A stretch of DNA of 64,000 nt from Celoporthe dispersa (taxonomy: Eukaryota > Ascomycota > Sordariomycetes > Diaporthales > Cryphonectriaceae): contig WAID01000009.1 in the NCBI GenBank assembly GCA_016584495.1, forward strand, positions 3,100,001-3,164,000, in the 5' to 3' direction. The notes below the pieces were generated by a model. The model was not told the DNA's origin. It saw only the letters and a program-made list of their open reading frames with translations, and made no database searches. Position numbers and translations under genes: made by a program. Shown one piece after another: positions 9,876 through 20,700 of the stretch; within the stretch, counting starts at the first letter, position 1; each line of letters starts with the position of its first letter.

Positions 9876-11102
9876 TCAGTTTAGGTGGTTCAGCAACAAT
9901 ATCGACAGCCTCGTAATCTCGTCCGCATCTCGTCTTATCTCGGGATCATCCGGCTGGTGGTTCTTGGCCTCGTCGATGAGGACCTGCGCCTCCAACAGAT
10001 CCCCCGCCAGCCTCGCCGCCTGCGCCGCCTTGTACAACAGCTTGGCCCTCTGGCGGGCGCTGGGCCTCCACCCGGCCCCCAGCGCGCTGCTCGCCATGTC
10101 CGCGGCGCGGCAGCTGCCCTCCACCCGCGACCGCGCGTTCTCCATGCTGAGCTCGTCATCCGGGTCGAACTCGCGCATCTCGCTGAGCACCGCCTGCGCC
10201 TGGTTGCTGTACAGCGTGAACAGCAGCTCCGTCATCTCGTTGACCAGGCCTGCGCCGTACAGCGACTTGACCTGCTGCCAGTTGCGGCCCGAGGCCAGGC
10301 GCCGCAGCCGCGCGGTGGCGGCGAACCATCTTTCGCCGGCCTCGAAGAAGTCGCCCGCGCGGAAGAGCGCGTTGCCCTCGTCCTTGAGCTTCCTCAGGGA
10401 GGCGACGAGCTCGGCTGCGTCGGGGACAGCCTCGCGCCGCATCTCCTCCACGACAGAGGCCGCGAGGGCGCGGTCGACCTTGCCTGTGATCTCGACGCGC
10501 AGGTAGCCGTGGTAGTGGTCGCGAAACGGCTGGAGGAGGCGCTTCTGCGTGGCGAGGGTGTTGTAGTCCGGGTCTGTGGTCCTCCTGAACGGGTCGAGGA
10601 TGCCGATGGAGTGTTCCTCGGCGGCCATCTTGTACCCGCCGACGGCAGGGTCGGAGAGGTCACCCACGAAGGCGTCGAGGTCACGCCCGAGGATGAGCAG
10701 GTCGCATGTGTTGTACTCCTGCAGCCCCTCCTCGTCGATGACGTCCTGGTTCAGCACCTGGTACATCATGGCCGCACCTTTAAAGTCTCTGACGACCGGC
10801 CAGGCGACCACGTTGGGCGTCACAACCACGATGTGTACGTGGACCTTGGACAGGATGTGTGCGATGTTGAGGCCGCGGAGGGCGATGCACACGAATTCGT
10901 TTCTTCGGACCATTACGGCGCGGGCCTCCTGGTATACCTGGCGGCAGGTGAGCAGGATGGACGTGTGGAACAGGTGTGTGATCACGGTAGGCCAGCGCCT
11001 CTTCTCGGACTCGGTGAGCTGGCCCAGGGGATCCGGGCACAGCAGGTTTGCGTAGACGCGGTCCCTTATCTCGGCGGGAAAGCTCAGGAACCGGAGTGCC
11101 AT
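9876..11102 (-). CDS. F-box-like protein with C-terminal TPR-like helices
   Basis: An intronless ORF of 408 aa. The N-terminus MALRFLSFPAEIRDRVYANLL is the short F-box-like motif common in fungal proteins (pattern F-L-x-L-P-A-E-I-R). It is followed by ILLTCRQVYQEARAVM, the usual second part of that domain. Residues about 230-400 are helical and TPR-like: LRKLKDEGNALFRAGDFFEAGERWFAA, then LYSNQAQAVLSEM, then KAAQAARLAGDLLEAQVLIDEA. TPR segments of this type mediate protein-protein contacts; F-box-like domains recruit SCF. The substrate is unknown. The long open frame on the opposite strand (9885-11138) is a shadow caused by GC-rich codon use. Confidence 0.7.
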   Translation of the reverse strand: MALRFLSFPAEIRDRVYANLLCPDPLGQLTESEKRRWPTVITHLFHTSILLTCRQVYQEARAVMVRRNEFVCIALRGLNIAHILSKVHVHIVVVTPNVVAWPVVRDFKGAAMMYQVLNQDVIDEEGLQEYNTCDLLILGRDLDAFVGDLSDPAVGGYKMAAEEHSIGILDPFRRTTDPDYNTLATQKRLLQPFRDHYHGYLRVEITGKVDRALAASVVEEMRREAVPDAAELVASLRKLKDEGNALFRAGDFFEAGERWFAATARLRRLASGRNWQQVKSLYGAGLVNEMTELLFTLYSNQAQAVLSEMREFDPDDELSMENARSRVEGSCRAADMASSALGAGWRPSARQRAKLLYKAAQAARLAGDLLEAQVLIDEAKNHQPDDPEIRRDADEITRLSILLLNHLN

Positions 11103-11126
11103 GGCTGTGGTGGAGGCAGCTGCTTG

Positions 11127-11614
11127 TTAGACCAGTGAGTTAAACGAAACGACTGATAGGTAAAGACCGTCTTCTTCCTCGCCCTGTGCTGAGTTGCTGA
11201 GACTCTCTTGTGCGGGCCAGGTATGGTGTGATCTCCAGCGGTTGTGCGCAATCTGGCGCGGGGTCAAGAGGCCACCCTTGTTCACGAGCAGCACCTCGCG
11301 AGGTCGCTGATGTGGTCGGAATAGCTGCAGTTTGATGTTGTCAGGATCTCGGCACGCTGAGGCCTCGAGGCTCCAGACGCCTGCAGCCACGTCAGTCAGG
11401 ACGACAGAGCTCTCCTCCTGGTCCGCAGGCTCTGGCGGCAGAGAGCTGTTCCAAGGCCCAATGCCGGAAACTCCGACTGCTGTGCATGGGATGTGGTTGC
11501 GTTGCAGGAATGCATGCCATGTATGCTTGAAACGATTTGGGGGTGGACGTTAGGTACGACGCCGTGGTGGAGTCCAATCGTCGCCACCTCCAGGGCACCT
11601 GCATGAGAGACCAT
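11127..11614 (-). CDS. Possible small gene or gene fragment with one frame break
   Basis: Two open frames on the minus strand read as one coherent product (about 162 aa) if one base is added in the run of five G at 11539-11543 on the plus strand. The first part starts at the ATG at 11614 (MVSHAGALEVATIGLHHG) and the second continues with FKHTWHAFLQRNHIP. The second part also contains SSVVLTDVAAGVWSLEAS and RPREVLLVNKGGLLTPR. The composition looks coding, but no family is recognised, and upstream exons may exist. It could equally be a decayed gene. Reported because the same kind of homopolymer break occurs in several solid genes of this window. Confidence 0.3.
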
Positions 11615-11908
11615 GCAGGTAAACGCCAAGGGTTAGGGTCCAGAGACAGCTTCAATTCCTATAGCAAAGCAAGGGAGGAAAATAAGAAGAAAAAAGTATA
11701 TACTAGACGCTCAATAATTATTCTTGGGACAAGAGCAGGTCCTGAGCTTATTATTATTTAGCGTGTAGCTAGTCAAGTATTCCTGTAGATATTAGTCAAC
11801 TAATACCATTCAAACACTATTACTGTAGTGGTACGGCATGATTCATGTCTATAATAGCTGAAATGCACATGGGATTAAAGTAAACAAGATGATTAAGCAA
11901 GGTCCTCC
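11615..11908. other. Short AT-rich spacer
   Basis: Strongly AT-rich from about 11660 to 11900, with many TA steps. It separates the possible small gene from the deaminase 3' end. No gene seen. Confidence 0.45.
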
Positions 11909-12994
11909 TCAGGTGATCATATGCTGCGTGATATCCTGCAGAATCTTCTCTTTCTCCTCCTCCCCAAGAAAGCTAGCAGTCACAGAGTTCCTGGCCAGAT
12001 CTCTCAGGTCTCCCAGGCTCAGGCCAAGCCTCTCGTGAGCCAAAACATACTCGTCGAGACATCGGGACCCAAACATCGCCGGATCATCAGAGTTAAGGGT
12101 GCACAGGATCCCCTTGTTCAGAAACACCGGTAAGGGGTGCTCTTGGACCGACGGGCAGCAGCCTGTCAGAATATTAGACGTAACGCTGATCTCTAGGGGC
12201 ACACGTGCCCGGGCCAAGGTGGCCATCAGACCCTCTTCATACTGCGCTGTCAGCCCATGCCCGATCCTCTCTACGCCCATGTCTAGTGCCGTCCGGATCT
12301 CAATCGGTCCCTGGACTGCACCGGTAGCTTCACCAGCATGAGCAGTCAGTCTCAGGCCAGCCTTCTTTGCTTCAGCATACACCTCATGGAACCACTCCAT
12401 GGGGCCTCCAACCTCGTCACCACCAATGCCAACGCCGACGATACTCGGGATATTTTCCCTCAGACGTGCTGCTAGTCGGAAGACCTCGCCCACGTGCTCA
12501 CTGCCCCACTGCCGACTCGCATCTGCGATCCACAGTATCGATGGAGGCGTGGTGCCTGTCTGGCTCTCGAGGCCAGCCACACCACTTTCCAGTGCCTTCA
12601 TAACGTCCTCGACCTTGAGATCAGTCTTCCACTTCATGATGTTCCCCCACGCCACGTATACCTCCGCATGGACGACGCCCTGCCCCGCGAGCTCGCGGAC
12701 CATCTCGCGCGCCACAAGTGCGTAGTCGTCCGGCGTGAGCAGGCGGTCGCAGACTAGCTTGAAGGTGGTGAGGAAGTGCTCGAAGTCCTTGTATCTGTAG
12801 AGCTCGCGGGCGTCCTCGAGGCTCAGGGGCTCGCTGTCGTGCCGCGCTGAGAGCACCACGAGGGTCTCGGGTGTCACGGTGCCCTCGAGATGGAGATGAA
12901 GTTCGCATTTAGGTAGGGCGCGGAGCCAGGTCCTTGCGTCGACAGCGGGCTGGACTGGAGCTGTCTTGCGTTCCATGATACCGCATAGAGGCAT
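11909..12994 (-). CDS. Adenosine deaminase family protein
   Basis: Metal-dependent purine deaminase of the amidohydrolase superfamily. These enzymes convert adenosine (or adenine) to inosine (or hypoxanthine). All signature elements are present: the metal-binding HLHLEG after LPKCE near the N-terminus, HAEVYVAW, GIGGDEVGGP, LTAHAGEA (metal His and catalytic Glu), RIGHGL, and TLNSDDPAMFGS near the C-terminus (metal Asp). About 361 aa from the ATG at 12994 (MPLCGIMERK); a start at 12976 (MERKTAP) is also plausible. The frame extends to 13138, but that extension looks like leader sequence. The sequence around the substrate site resembles adenosine deaminase-like proteins more than yeast Aah1 adenine deaminase, so the substrate is left open. 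The gene is flanked by AT-rich DNA on both sides. Confidence 0.88.
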   Translation of the reverse strand: MPLCGIMERKTAPVQPAVDARTWLRALPKCELHLHLEGTVTPETLVVLSARHDSEPLSLEDARELYRYKDFEHFLTTFKLVCDRLLTPDDYALVAREMVRELAGQGVVHAEVYVAWGNIMKWKTDLKVEDVMKALESGVAGLESQTGTTPPSILWIADASRQWGSEHVGEVFRLAARLRENIPSIVGVGIGGDEVGGPMEWFHEVYAEAKKAGLRLTAHAGEATGAVQGPIEIRTALDMGVERIGHGLTAQYEEGLMATLARARVPLEISVTSNILTGCCPSVQEHPLPVFLNKGILCTLNSDDPAMFGSRCLDEYVLAHERLGLSLGDLRDLARNSVTASFLGEEEKEKILQDITQHMIT

Positions 12995-14907
12995 TTTGTT
13001 TTTATAATAATTAGTAGGGCCGAGCACCAAGGAAATTTCGAGCTGCAACGAAGGATGTTTTTGTACTGGGTTCTCTGAGTCACAGCGAAGCAAAGGAACA
13101 TCGTGTTTTCCTAATCCTGTATAGTGCCGATGGATCAATCACCGACACCCGTGGACGTGGGCCCTGAGGAATTAGCGTGTCAGAACTATCAAGGATGAAA
13201 GTGATATAATAACGTTGACGGGTGGCACTTATGCTGACCCTCTCTCATAATCCCCCCTGCTACTCTAGTTCCAAAACACTGTGATGATATTTGACGTCTT
13301 AATGATACTTTACCGAGGATCTTACCAGGCAGAGCTGAGCAACCCTCATCCGAGGTATCGTACTATTTAGGGAGCTCGAAGAACCGATGTGTTTATATAC
13401 ACTTTCTCCACGCCATCTGCCTCGATACTATGGATCTTCGACACTTGAGTCATATTGATGGTAGCCACAATACCAATTTCGTACCCTCAATATGGTATAA
13501 AACTTCATTAACGCCATAGCGTCAAACTATTGCGTCGTACAATGCCGTATCATGGACCCGAGGCAGGTCTGACAGCCGCTCAATAGCTTCTGCTCCTTGC
13601 TGCAGATGATATTAATACATGTATTCCTGCAGGAATTAGCGAACTTTAAAAGGCCAGAAGCGCACTTACGCTGAATGGAGTAACTGTCTCAATCTGTGTT
13701 CGTAAAATCAAAGACAAGGAAAGTGATATAAATGTATAGTATACAAATGCACGCCATAATTATAGCATACCTTAACGACAGCGAATATTCTTGAATCACT
13801 AGTAATTAATTTATACGATGAGTAGGCTCTCCCCTGAATCACAAGGACAACAACATCACGCTATATCGTCTTCATTGATGGGCGGACAGAACGGGTAGCT
13901 ACGCCGAGACTCCAGTATTACCGCAGTATTTCCTCAGCAGGAACTTGTATCTTAAGCATCTGCTCATGCATGATTGAGCACCGGACGGACGGATCCCGGT
14001 GCGAACCGATGTGGGCAAAGACAGCGCGGGATGAGGAAGAGGGCATCGGCTGACCAAAGGAGAAGCTACTTATGGCCCGAACTCCGAATGTGACGAAGAT
14101 TTGTATGCCCCCCTTCTTCGGCAATGCACCGCGCATTCGGGGTGTTGCAAAGGTACAAATTTATTGTCATCCACCGTGAGCCGAAGTCAATAAGCTTGGA
14201 CTTGCCGATAATCCTGAGACTCTTGTTTGACGATACGAGCGCTTCTCTCGATCCATTCCTGTATATTTCCCCAAGCCGCGGCTTGCCACGAGAGACTCAT
14301 GTGCCTTGTGCAATCACATGCAGTGAGGCTGACGGATCAGGCACAAGATCGACCTGGCTGGTTGACACGTCAGGAACCGTTGCACCGGGGATCACACCAT
14401 GCACGCGCGTCGACGAATCGGGAGATCATTGGGCTCCCGAACGGCCTCTGATTTGCACCTTTGCTGTATATGATGTATGGTGGTATGCAGACAGTCGTCC
14501 CCAAAAAAACCTGCCTCATGATGTTCTTGTGATCGCCACACCACCCAGTAAGGTTGCTGAGTTGGAGTTAGACCGCGAGACTAATGGTTCCTCTCCTCGG
14601 CCGAGGTAGCTTCTGGGTATGGCAGGAAGACTATGAGCTACATGCACAGTAGCTAGATAGGTATCCTTTGCTCCTGTGGCAGATCGATACCTGAGCTGAG
14701 AGCGGAGGGTGTGCCGCGGGTAATGTTGTCTCGCAGTTCCGGAAGGTGGCTAAGTCCCCAGCGGGGCCGCACCATGTGCTGCTTGTCCTGCGTAGTTAAC
14801 TCTACAAATCCAATTTCGATTTCAAATATACCCGTCCAAACATCCACAGCGTGCAAGTGAGCCCGACACACTTATGCCGAAGTTCTCTTGACTGCCCAGC
14901 AGACGAC
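12995..14907. other. AT-rich intergenic region
   Basis: About 1.9 kb. From about 13180 to 13900 it is AT-rich with many TA and ATTA-type steps, as seen in RIP-affected fungal DNA, but no element ends can be recognised. Short ORFs at 13918-14136 (-) and 14124-14609 (+) have no recognised domain. The part after about 14650 is the promoter side of the DUF3712 gene. Confidence 0.45.
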
Positions 14908-16439
14908 ATGGCTGATAGCAAGACTCACGGCCCATCCGGTGGCCTCGACAAGGAGACGGCCATCGCAGCAGATGGCATGGACCTTCATCAACCCGCCTCG
15001 ACAATCAGCGAGGAGAAGGGTGCCGAATTGGAGCAAGTTGAGGATGCCCGAAGCCAGCCAAAGTCCCTCGGCAAGCGGCAGAGAGTCCGCCGCCACTGCG
15101 CCAGGCGCTGGTGGTGGTGGCTGATCGGGGTCATCGTGTTTCTTGCAATTTTCTTGCCATGCTTGTAAGTTCAGATTTCTAATTACCATGGCGCCACTAG
15201 ATTCCACGGCGACCATCGATCGTAAATCAAAAGGAGACTGCTCGACTAAGAAGGGCACAGGTTTCTCAAGATTATACCGGCCGTTATCCAGGATATGATC
15301 AACAAGACAGACCTTCCAATCCTGAATGCCACAATTGGGGCATATTCCGAGACAGAGTTGCAATTCAGTTTCAGTACTGTCTTCAAGGCACCAGGCGGCA
15401 TAAGCGCTCGCATGGAGCCTTTCAACTTGTCCCTGTACAACACATTCACCGAAGGGTACTATCCTTACACATACGTAACGCTCCCTGAACAGGAACTGAA
15501 GGGGTCGACGGACATATCAATCGATTCGACTTCCCCCGTCACCAACTACACGGAGCTAGAGAAGTGGCTGAACACAACCTTGTGAGCGAGTTCCATCCCT
15601 CAGCCTTCCTGACGTGTAGCAAGCATCATGAATGCGGTCCGGCTTACCATGACGATTATATAGTTATGGCGTGACGACCGAGATCAGCTTCCGCGGCTCG
15701 ACAAGGATTCACTTTGGTGCCTTGTCTGCCCCGGTTTCCATCAAGAAGACTGTGACAATTGCTGGCTTGAATCAGCTGCAGGGCTTCGCACTCGACTCGT
15801 CCGAGCTTCTCACCACCCCCGAACCAGACGGAAGCAATCTGGTTGGCAACGTCACAATCCCGTACGTGAAGTACCTCACCTCGTCGACTCCTATCTCGAG
15901 GCCGCTTCGAAGAAGAAGAATGACTTTACACTTGTTTCACATCTCATCAAACGTATTCACCCTTGCTTGTCCGATAATTGCTGAGAATCTCAACTCGTGA
16001 TAATATAGCAATCCTGGGACGGTAGCCATCGAGTTCGGAGAGCTTATCTTCAACGCAGCCATTTCAGACATCATAATCGGGAACATGAGCATCTCGGACG
16101 CCACGCTCTACCAGGGCAACAATACCTTCCCATTTACAGGCATTATAGACATCAACACGGTGCTGGATAATTGTAGGTCCTCCCACTTCATCCCCTGCCG
16201 CAAGACGTCCTGTCTCAGAGGCCCACCATGACACAACTCTTCCGACCCCAGGATGCACTACCTGACTTGAGCTAGACAATACTATAATGGCCAATGCGTC
16301 AAGCAATGCCACCGATGCGACCCTGGTCATGGCTATCACCGGCAACAGCTGCCTAGTCAACGGTCAGCATATCACCTACGTGGAGGCAGTGCTTGACAAC
16401 ACCACAATGTACTCCACTGTGCCGGTTTCCGATTTTTAA
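14908..16439 (+). CDS. DUF3712-type single-pass membrane protein
   Basis: Five exons: 14908-15164, 15261-15581, 15664-15861, 16009-16172 and 16276-16439. All introns are GT...AG and all phases agree, giving 367 aa. Layout: an acidic cytoplasmic N-terminus (about 1-65), a basic stretch RQRVRRHCARRWWWW, one membrane segment (LIGVIVFLAIFLPCLFL, about 73-90), and then a large extracytoplasmic part. The latter has IIPAVIQDMINKTDLPILNATI and many N-x-S/T sequons. This architecture, with LEA-2-like beta-rich repeats (for example VTTEISFRGSTRIHFG and AIEFGELIFNAAISD), matches the fungal DUF3712 family. These are fungal membrane proteins whose function is not established. Topology: N-in, glycosylated C-terminal part outside or in the vacuolar/ER lumen (inferred). 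The next gene on the same strand is also a membrane protein, 0.75 kb away. Confidence 0.75.
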
Positions 16440-17193
16440 GGTTATTTTCCCTCCTCCTCCCGTTTCTTGACGGGCTTGACGCCGCGGGAAATTGGCGGTG
16501 TGTGGTCGAGACCATTCGACTCTGGGAAGAGAGGTGTTTTCAATATCGGACGAACGGCAACGACGTAGGATCAGAGGGACCGCGGTACGAGAAAAACGTT
16601 TGGCATATAGTTACGGCGAGGGATTTAATCTTAAATGATTGGAACGCCAGGACAGGCACCAGGCAGGAGAGACATGCACAGCCTTCGACTAAGGAAGTTT
16701 GGCGAAGGCTAATGGAAGTTCGGTACTCCACCAGATGGTCGATATGTCCCGATTTACCCGATTCTCTGTGTTTCACGACATCTTCGTCTGCAGGCAACGC
16801 AGCGGCACGCTTTTCACGAGTGATTCCTATGACGATGTCTGCTGTTGACCTTGCCGTTATCCAGCGGATTGTGTTCCCCTTGGCAAGGGCCACTCCGGAT
16901 ATGGCGACAATTACCACCAATATTGCCTAATAGAAATGCACTAACCAAACCGTACCTAGGTACCAAGTACTTGGGATTCTTTCTTAATGAGCCCTGGCTC
17001 CCTCGTGTCAGCACTAATACCCAACCACTCGCAAGGAAATATACCTCAGAGATACGAGAATCCTATAGTTTTTATATCCAGGACCGCCGCCCGCTGCACG
17101 TCTGTTCTGGACCAACTTCACCTGTGCGGTGAACAAGACCTCTCTGCCGGCCTCCTCCAGTCGCCTGCCGCCAACGCTACTGGTGTGGCCAAG
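16440..17193. other. Intergenic, promoter side of the next gene
   Basis: About 0.75 kb between two plus-strand membrane-protein genes. The open frames here (16502-16930 and its complement) have no recognisable domain and overlap each other on opposite strands, so neither is called. Confidence 0.45.
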
Positions 17194-18379
17194 ATGGTGC
17201 CGACCCGCCCAAATAACCACCTATGGGCTCTACTCTTCACTATCCTCGGATGTCTGGGGCTGTGGCTCATGCGGATAGAACCGTCCGTGAACGAGGTTCC
17301 TCTTGCTTTCGAGCAACATGTCGAGGCCGCCAAGCTCAGTGATGGGTCTGATCTGAGGACCGAATACACTGGCGTCGGGTTCCTGGACCATGTCCTGTCT
17401 TTTTCTTGTTCTGGCCTTTGCTGCTGGACCGCTGGCTCTCGACTCGGCTGTCAGGCTGCAGCAGCTACACTTTCTCATCAACTTTTTCAGCTTCATCTGC
17501 ATATGGAACATCGAGGCGTACCGGCTGCGGAATGCACGAAAGATATTCAGCTTGTAAGTCTTCTTGTGAGCCACAAGGAAGAGAGAACAAGCAGAACAAC
17601 ATTTCTCAAGATGCTAACCATCTCATATATAATCATATAGCCCGGGAACCTGGGCTGTGTTCTATCAGACGGTCGCCGGCGCGGCCGTGGTCCCCTGGTA
17701 CTACACCGCCTGGATATTGTCATCTGCCTCCGACCAGCCGCTCAAAGAGTCAGACCAAGTTCCCATGAACAAGGCAAAAATTATCTTGCCCTCGGCGGTC
17801 TTCTTCTACCTCCTTCCCACGCTCGCCATGTACCTTCCGCAGGGCGACCCCTGGCTGAAGCAGGGAGTGATTGCATACTGGCAAGTCTCGCCAGTCGTCG
17901 TCAGCATGGCAGTCCCGCTCTTCTCTCTCTTCGTAAACGACCGGACGTCCAAGGGCCTGTCTGCTGCCCGCCATCTTCAGCGGACCTATGTGGTCGCATT
18001 CGGTGTCTCGGCCCTGGTGCACCTCTACGTGCTGCTCTCGTGTTACTCGTCGCTCGACCCGCAGGTGTCAACGTACCGCGTCTTCGTACCAGATCGCCGG
18101 TTGTGGAAACATAGCTTGACGACTGGCCTGCATTATATCTTCCAGTGGGACTGGTGGGCCGTCTATGCCGCGTGCTTGTTGGGCTGTGTTGTTGTGATAG
18201 GGGACGTACAGCGCAAGACCACTGCCGGGGAGACAGGAGGAGTCCGTCAGCTCGCTAAAAACGCAATCATTGTATTGGGTCTTGCTGTTCTCACTGGTCC
18301 CGGGGCTGCCATGGCGGCTGTCTGGTGGTGGAAAGAGGATTTTGAACAGGGCCCTAGAACTAAGACGAGGATTGCCTAA
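17194..18379 (+). CDS. Polytopic membrane protein of unknown function (one frame break)
   Basis: Exon 1 is 17194-17553 and exon 2 is 17641-18379; the intron at 17554-17640 has GTAAGT, CTAAC and ATAG signals. Exon 1 is open in two frames. MVPTRPNNHLWALLFTILG... ends in GFLDHVLSF at a run of five T (17400-17404), and the other frame carries on as LVLAFAAGPLALDSAV. Removing one T makes a single product of about 365 aa in phase with the intron. Six or more hydrophobic segments are visible: WALLFTILGCLGLWL, LSFLVLAFAAGPLAL, the segment around INFFSFICIW, AAVVPWYYTAWIL, LPSAVFFYLLPTLAMYL, VSMAVPLFSLFV, VVAFGVSALVHLYVLL, AVYAACLLGCVVVIGDV and AIIVLGLAVLTGPGAAMAAVWWW. Proteins of this general shape are scattered in fungal genomes, some in secondary-metabolite clusters, but no cluster partners are seen here. 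No function is proposed. Confidence 0.6.
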
Positions 18380-18785
18380 TTAATTGATGGTGAACTTCCG
18401 TCGGTGTGTAAGGAGAAGGTATATGCCGTGCTCGTGATCCTATACATTGAGCTGATGTCTGTGGCCGCATGCTCCTGTTCTGAGGCAACCTGACTTTAGT
18501 CCCAGCTTCTCTCGGCACTGTTTTCACGCATGTCAAGACTTCACGGTACCGACTCGGCTGTATGCAATAGTGTATGTAATTTTTTGGTTCCATACAATCG
18601 GTGGTACGATTAAAAATCGGGCAGTCTTCGCCTCGTCCTCTAGCGGTAAAGAAAGGAACCATCATCTAATTACCATAGTCCTCGCCAAGCAGTCCCTTGG
18701 AGAGGCGTAGGGAGCTTGGTTGGAGCCAGATAAGGTCAAATGGGTATGAATCGCAAGACGGCCAATGCAGCATTACCAGCTCAGC
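18380..18785. other. Convergent 3' intergenic spacer
   Basis: About 0.4 kb between the ends of the membrane-protein gene and the alpha-tubulin gene. It is AT-richer and probably holds both 3' UTRs. No gene seen. Confidence 0.5.
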
Positions 18786-20700
18786 TTAGTACTCAGCCTC
18801 CAGTTCCTCCTCACCCATGGAGTCGGCAGCAACCTCCTCGTAATCGCGCTCAAGAGCAGCAAGATCTTCCCGGGCCTCGGAGAATTCGCCCTCCTCCATA
18901 CCCTCACCAACATACCAGTGGACGAAAGCGCGCTTGGAGTACATGAGGTCGAACTTGTTGGACAGAGCGGACCAAGCCTCGGCGATCGCAGTCGTGTTGG
19001 ACAGCATGCACCTGGAAATCATTAGTATCTTGTGGTCTCGCGGGGAAGAGGGCGGGGAGGCTTCTTGGGAGTTTGCTTACACAGCGCGGTTAACCTTGGC
19101 GAGATCGCCGTTGGGGACCTGCTCAGGGGCCTGGAAGCAGATACCCAGCTTGAAGCCGGTCGGGCACCAGTCGACGAACTGGATGGTGCGCTTGGTCTTC
19201 AGGGTGGCCACGGCAGCGTGGGCGTCCTTGGGGACGACGTCGCCGCGGTAGAGCAAGCAAGTAGCCATGTACTTTCCGTTCCTGGGGTCACACTTGACCA
19301 TCTGGTTGTATGGCTCGAAGCAAGACATGGTCATCTCCTGAACCGAGTTGGCCTCGTGGGCTGCCTTGGCGGCAGAGATGACAGGGGCGTAGGCGACCAG
19401 AGGGAAGTGGATACGCGGGTATGGGACCAGATTGGTCTGGAATTCGTTCAGGTCGACGTTGAGGGAGCCATCGAAACGCAGAGAGGCGGTGATCGAAGAC
19501 ACGACTGTGTATTTGTCAGCAAGCATCTACAGTCTGTCTAGCGCGAGGACGGGGACGTACCCTGAGCGATCAGGCGGTTAAGGTTGATGTAGTCCGGGCG
19601 CTCAAGCCCGAGGTTGCGACGGCAGATGTCGTAGATAGCCTCGTTGTCAACCATGAAGGAGCAGTCGGCGTGCTCCAGGGTAGTGTGGGTGGTTAGGATA
19701 GAGTTGTAAGGCTCGACGACGGAGGTAGCGGTCTGGGGGGCGGGGTAGACGCAGAACTCCAGCTTGCTCTTCTTGCCGTAGTCAACGGACAGGCGCTCCA
19801 TCAGCAGGGCGCCAAAACCAGAGCCGGTGCCGCCACCGAAGGAGTGGAAGACGAGGAAGCCCTGGAGGCCGGCGCAGCTGTCGGCGACGCGGCGGATCTT
19901 GTCGAGAACACCATCGATAAGCTCCTTGCCGACGGTATAGTGACCGCGAGCGTAGTTGTTGGAGGCATCCTCCTTGCCGGTGATCATGTGCTCCGGGTGG
20001 AACAAGCTTCGGTAGGGACCGGTGCGGACCTCGTCGACAACGTTGGGCTCGAGATCGCAGTAGATGGTTCGCGGGACGTACTTGCCCTGGCCTGTATAAT
20101 TTTCAACGCGTCAGACGTGATTCTTCGGGAGCGCGTGTCACCTGGAGAGGCGCATACCAGTCTCGGAAAAGAAGGTGCTGAAGCCGTGGTCGGGGTCAGC
20201 GGCCTTGCGCTCTTCGGTCAGGTATCCATCAGGCTGCAAGAGATAACGCGTTAGTGACAGCCAGCTCATAGGGGGGGAGGGGAGAGGTCTCAGGCTGTTG
20301 GAAACGTACCTGAATGCCGTGCTCGAGACAGTAAAGCTAGGAGAAAATGTGTCAAGGGTCAGCGACGGTTCGTCTGGTGGGTGCTCTCGCGTGCTTGGGA
20401 CCGTGGGTGATATTTGTTGACATGTTGACGGTGGCGGGACAACTCGGGCGACGCGCAGATCGATCTCTGCGGGCACACGCTTAGGACTGAACCTTACCTC
20501 CCAGCACGAGTTGGCGATCTGGCAACCAGCCTGGCCGACTAGAAGACACAAGGAATCAATACACAATCATCACCAGAAGGTATCGCGGGGCGAAGATCAT
20601 CTTGCGGGGGGGCGTCTCCTGGTGAGGGACAGGCGGAGAGACGCGCGACGGAAAAAAGGAGAGGGAAAAGCTCACCGTTGACGCTGATAATCTCACGCAT
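18786..20700 (-). CDS. Alpha-tubulin
   Basis: Seven exons on the minus strand: 20676-20700, 20498-20538, 20310-20336, 20158-20233, 19561-20091, 19081-19504 and 18786-19011. They sum to 450 codons (449 aa), the normal length. The start MREIISVN continues into VGQAGCQIANSCWELYCLEHGIQ. Also present are the GTP-binding signature GGGTGSG, the M-loop region and the acidic C-terminus ending EELEAEY, with the terminal Tyr that is detyrosinated in many eukaryotes. Alpha-tubulin pairs with beta-tubulin to form microtubules. Four very short 5' exons (25, 41, 27 and 76 nt) precede the first long one, a pattern usual for ascomycete tubulin genes. No frame break is needed. The gene is divergent from the Lhs1 gene, with about 3.2 kb between them. 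Confidence 0.98.

Noticed and set aside
9885..11138. Plus-strand open frame of 417 codons opposite the F-box/TPR-like gene
   Set aside because: Complement of a coherent protein; composition typical of an antisense shadow.
13918..14609. Opposed short ORFs between the deaminase and DUF3712 genes
   Set aside because: Overlapping at their ends, no domain, adjacent to AT-rich DNA. Not enough to call either.
16502..16930. ORFs on both strands upstream of the polytopic membrane protein
   Set aside because: Both strands are open, the plus one lacks an ATG start, and no domain is seen.
17387..17553. Separate start for the polytopic membrane protein at the ATG near 17390
   Set aside because: The upstream frame ends exactly where the other continues in hydrophobic sequence, so one broken exon is more likely than a second start.
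14908..18379. Secondary-metabolite cluster around the two membrane proteins
   Set aside because: No synthase, P450, methyltransferase or cluster regulator nearby; the next genes are alpha-tubulin and a deaminase.
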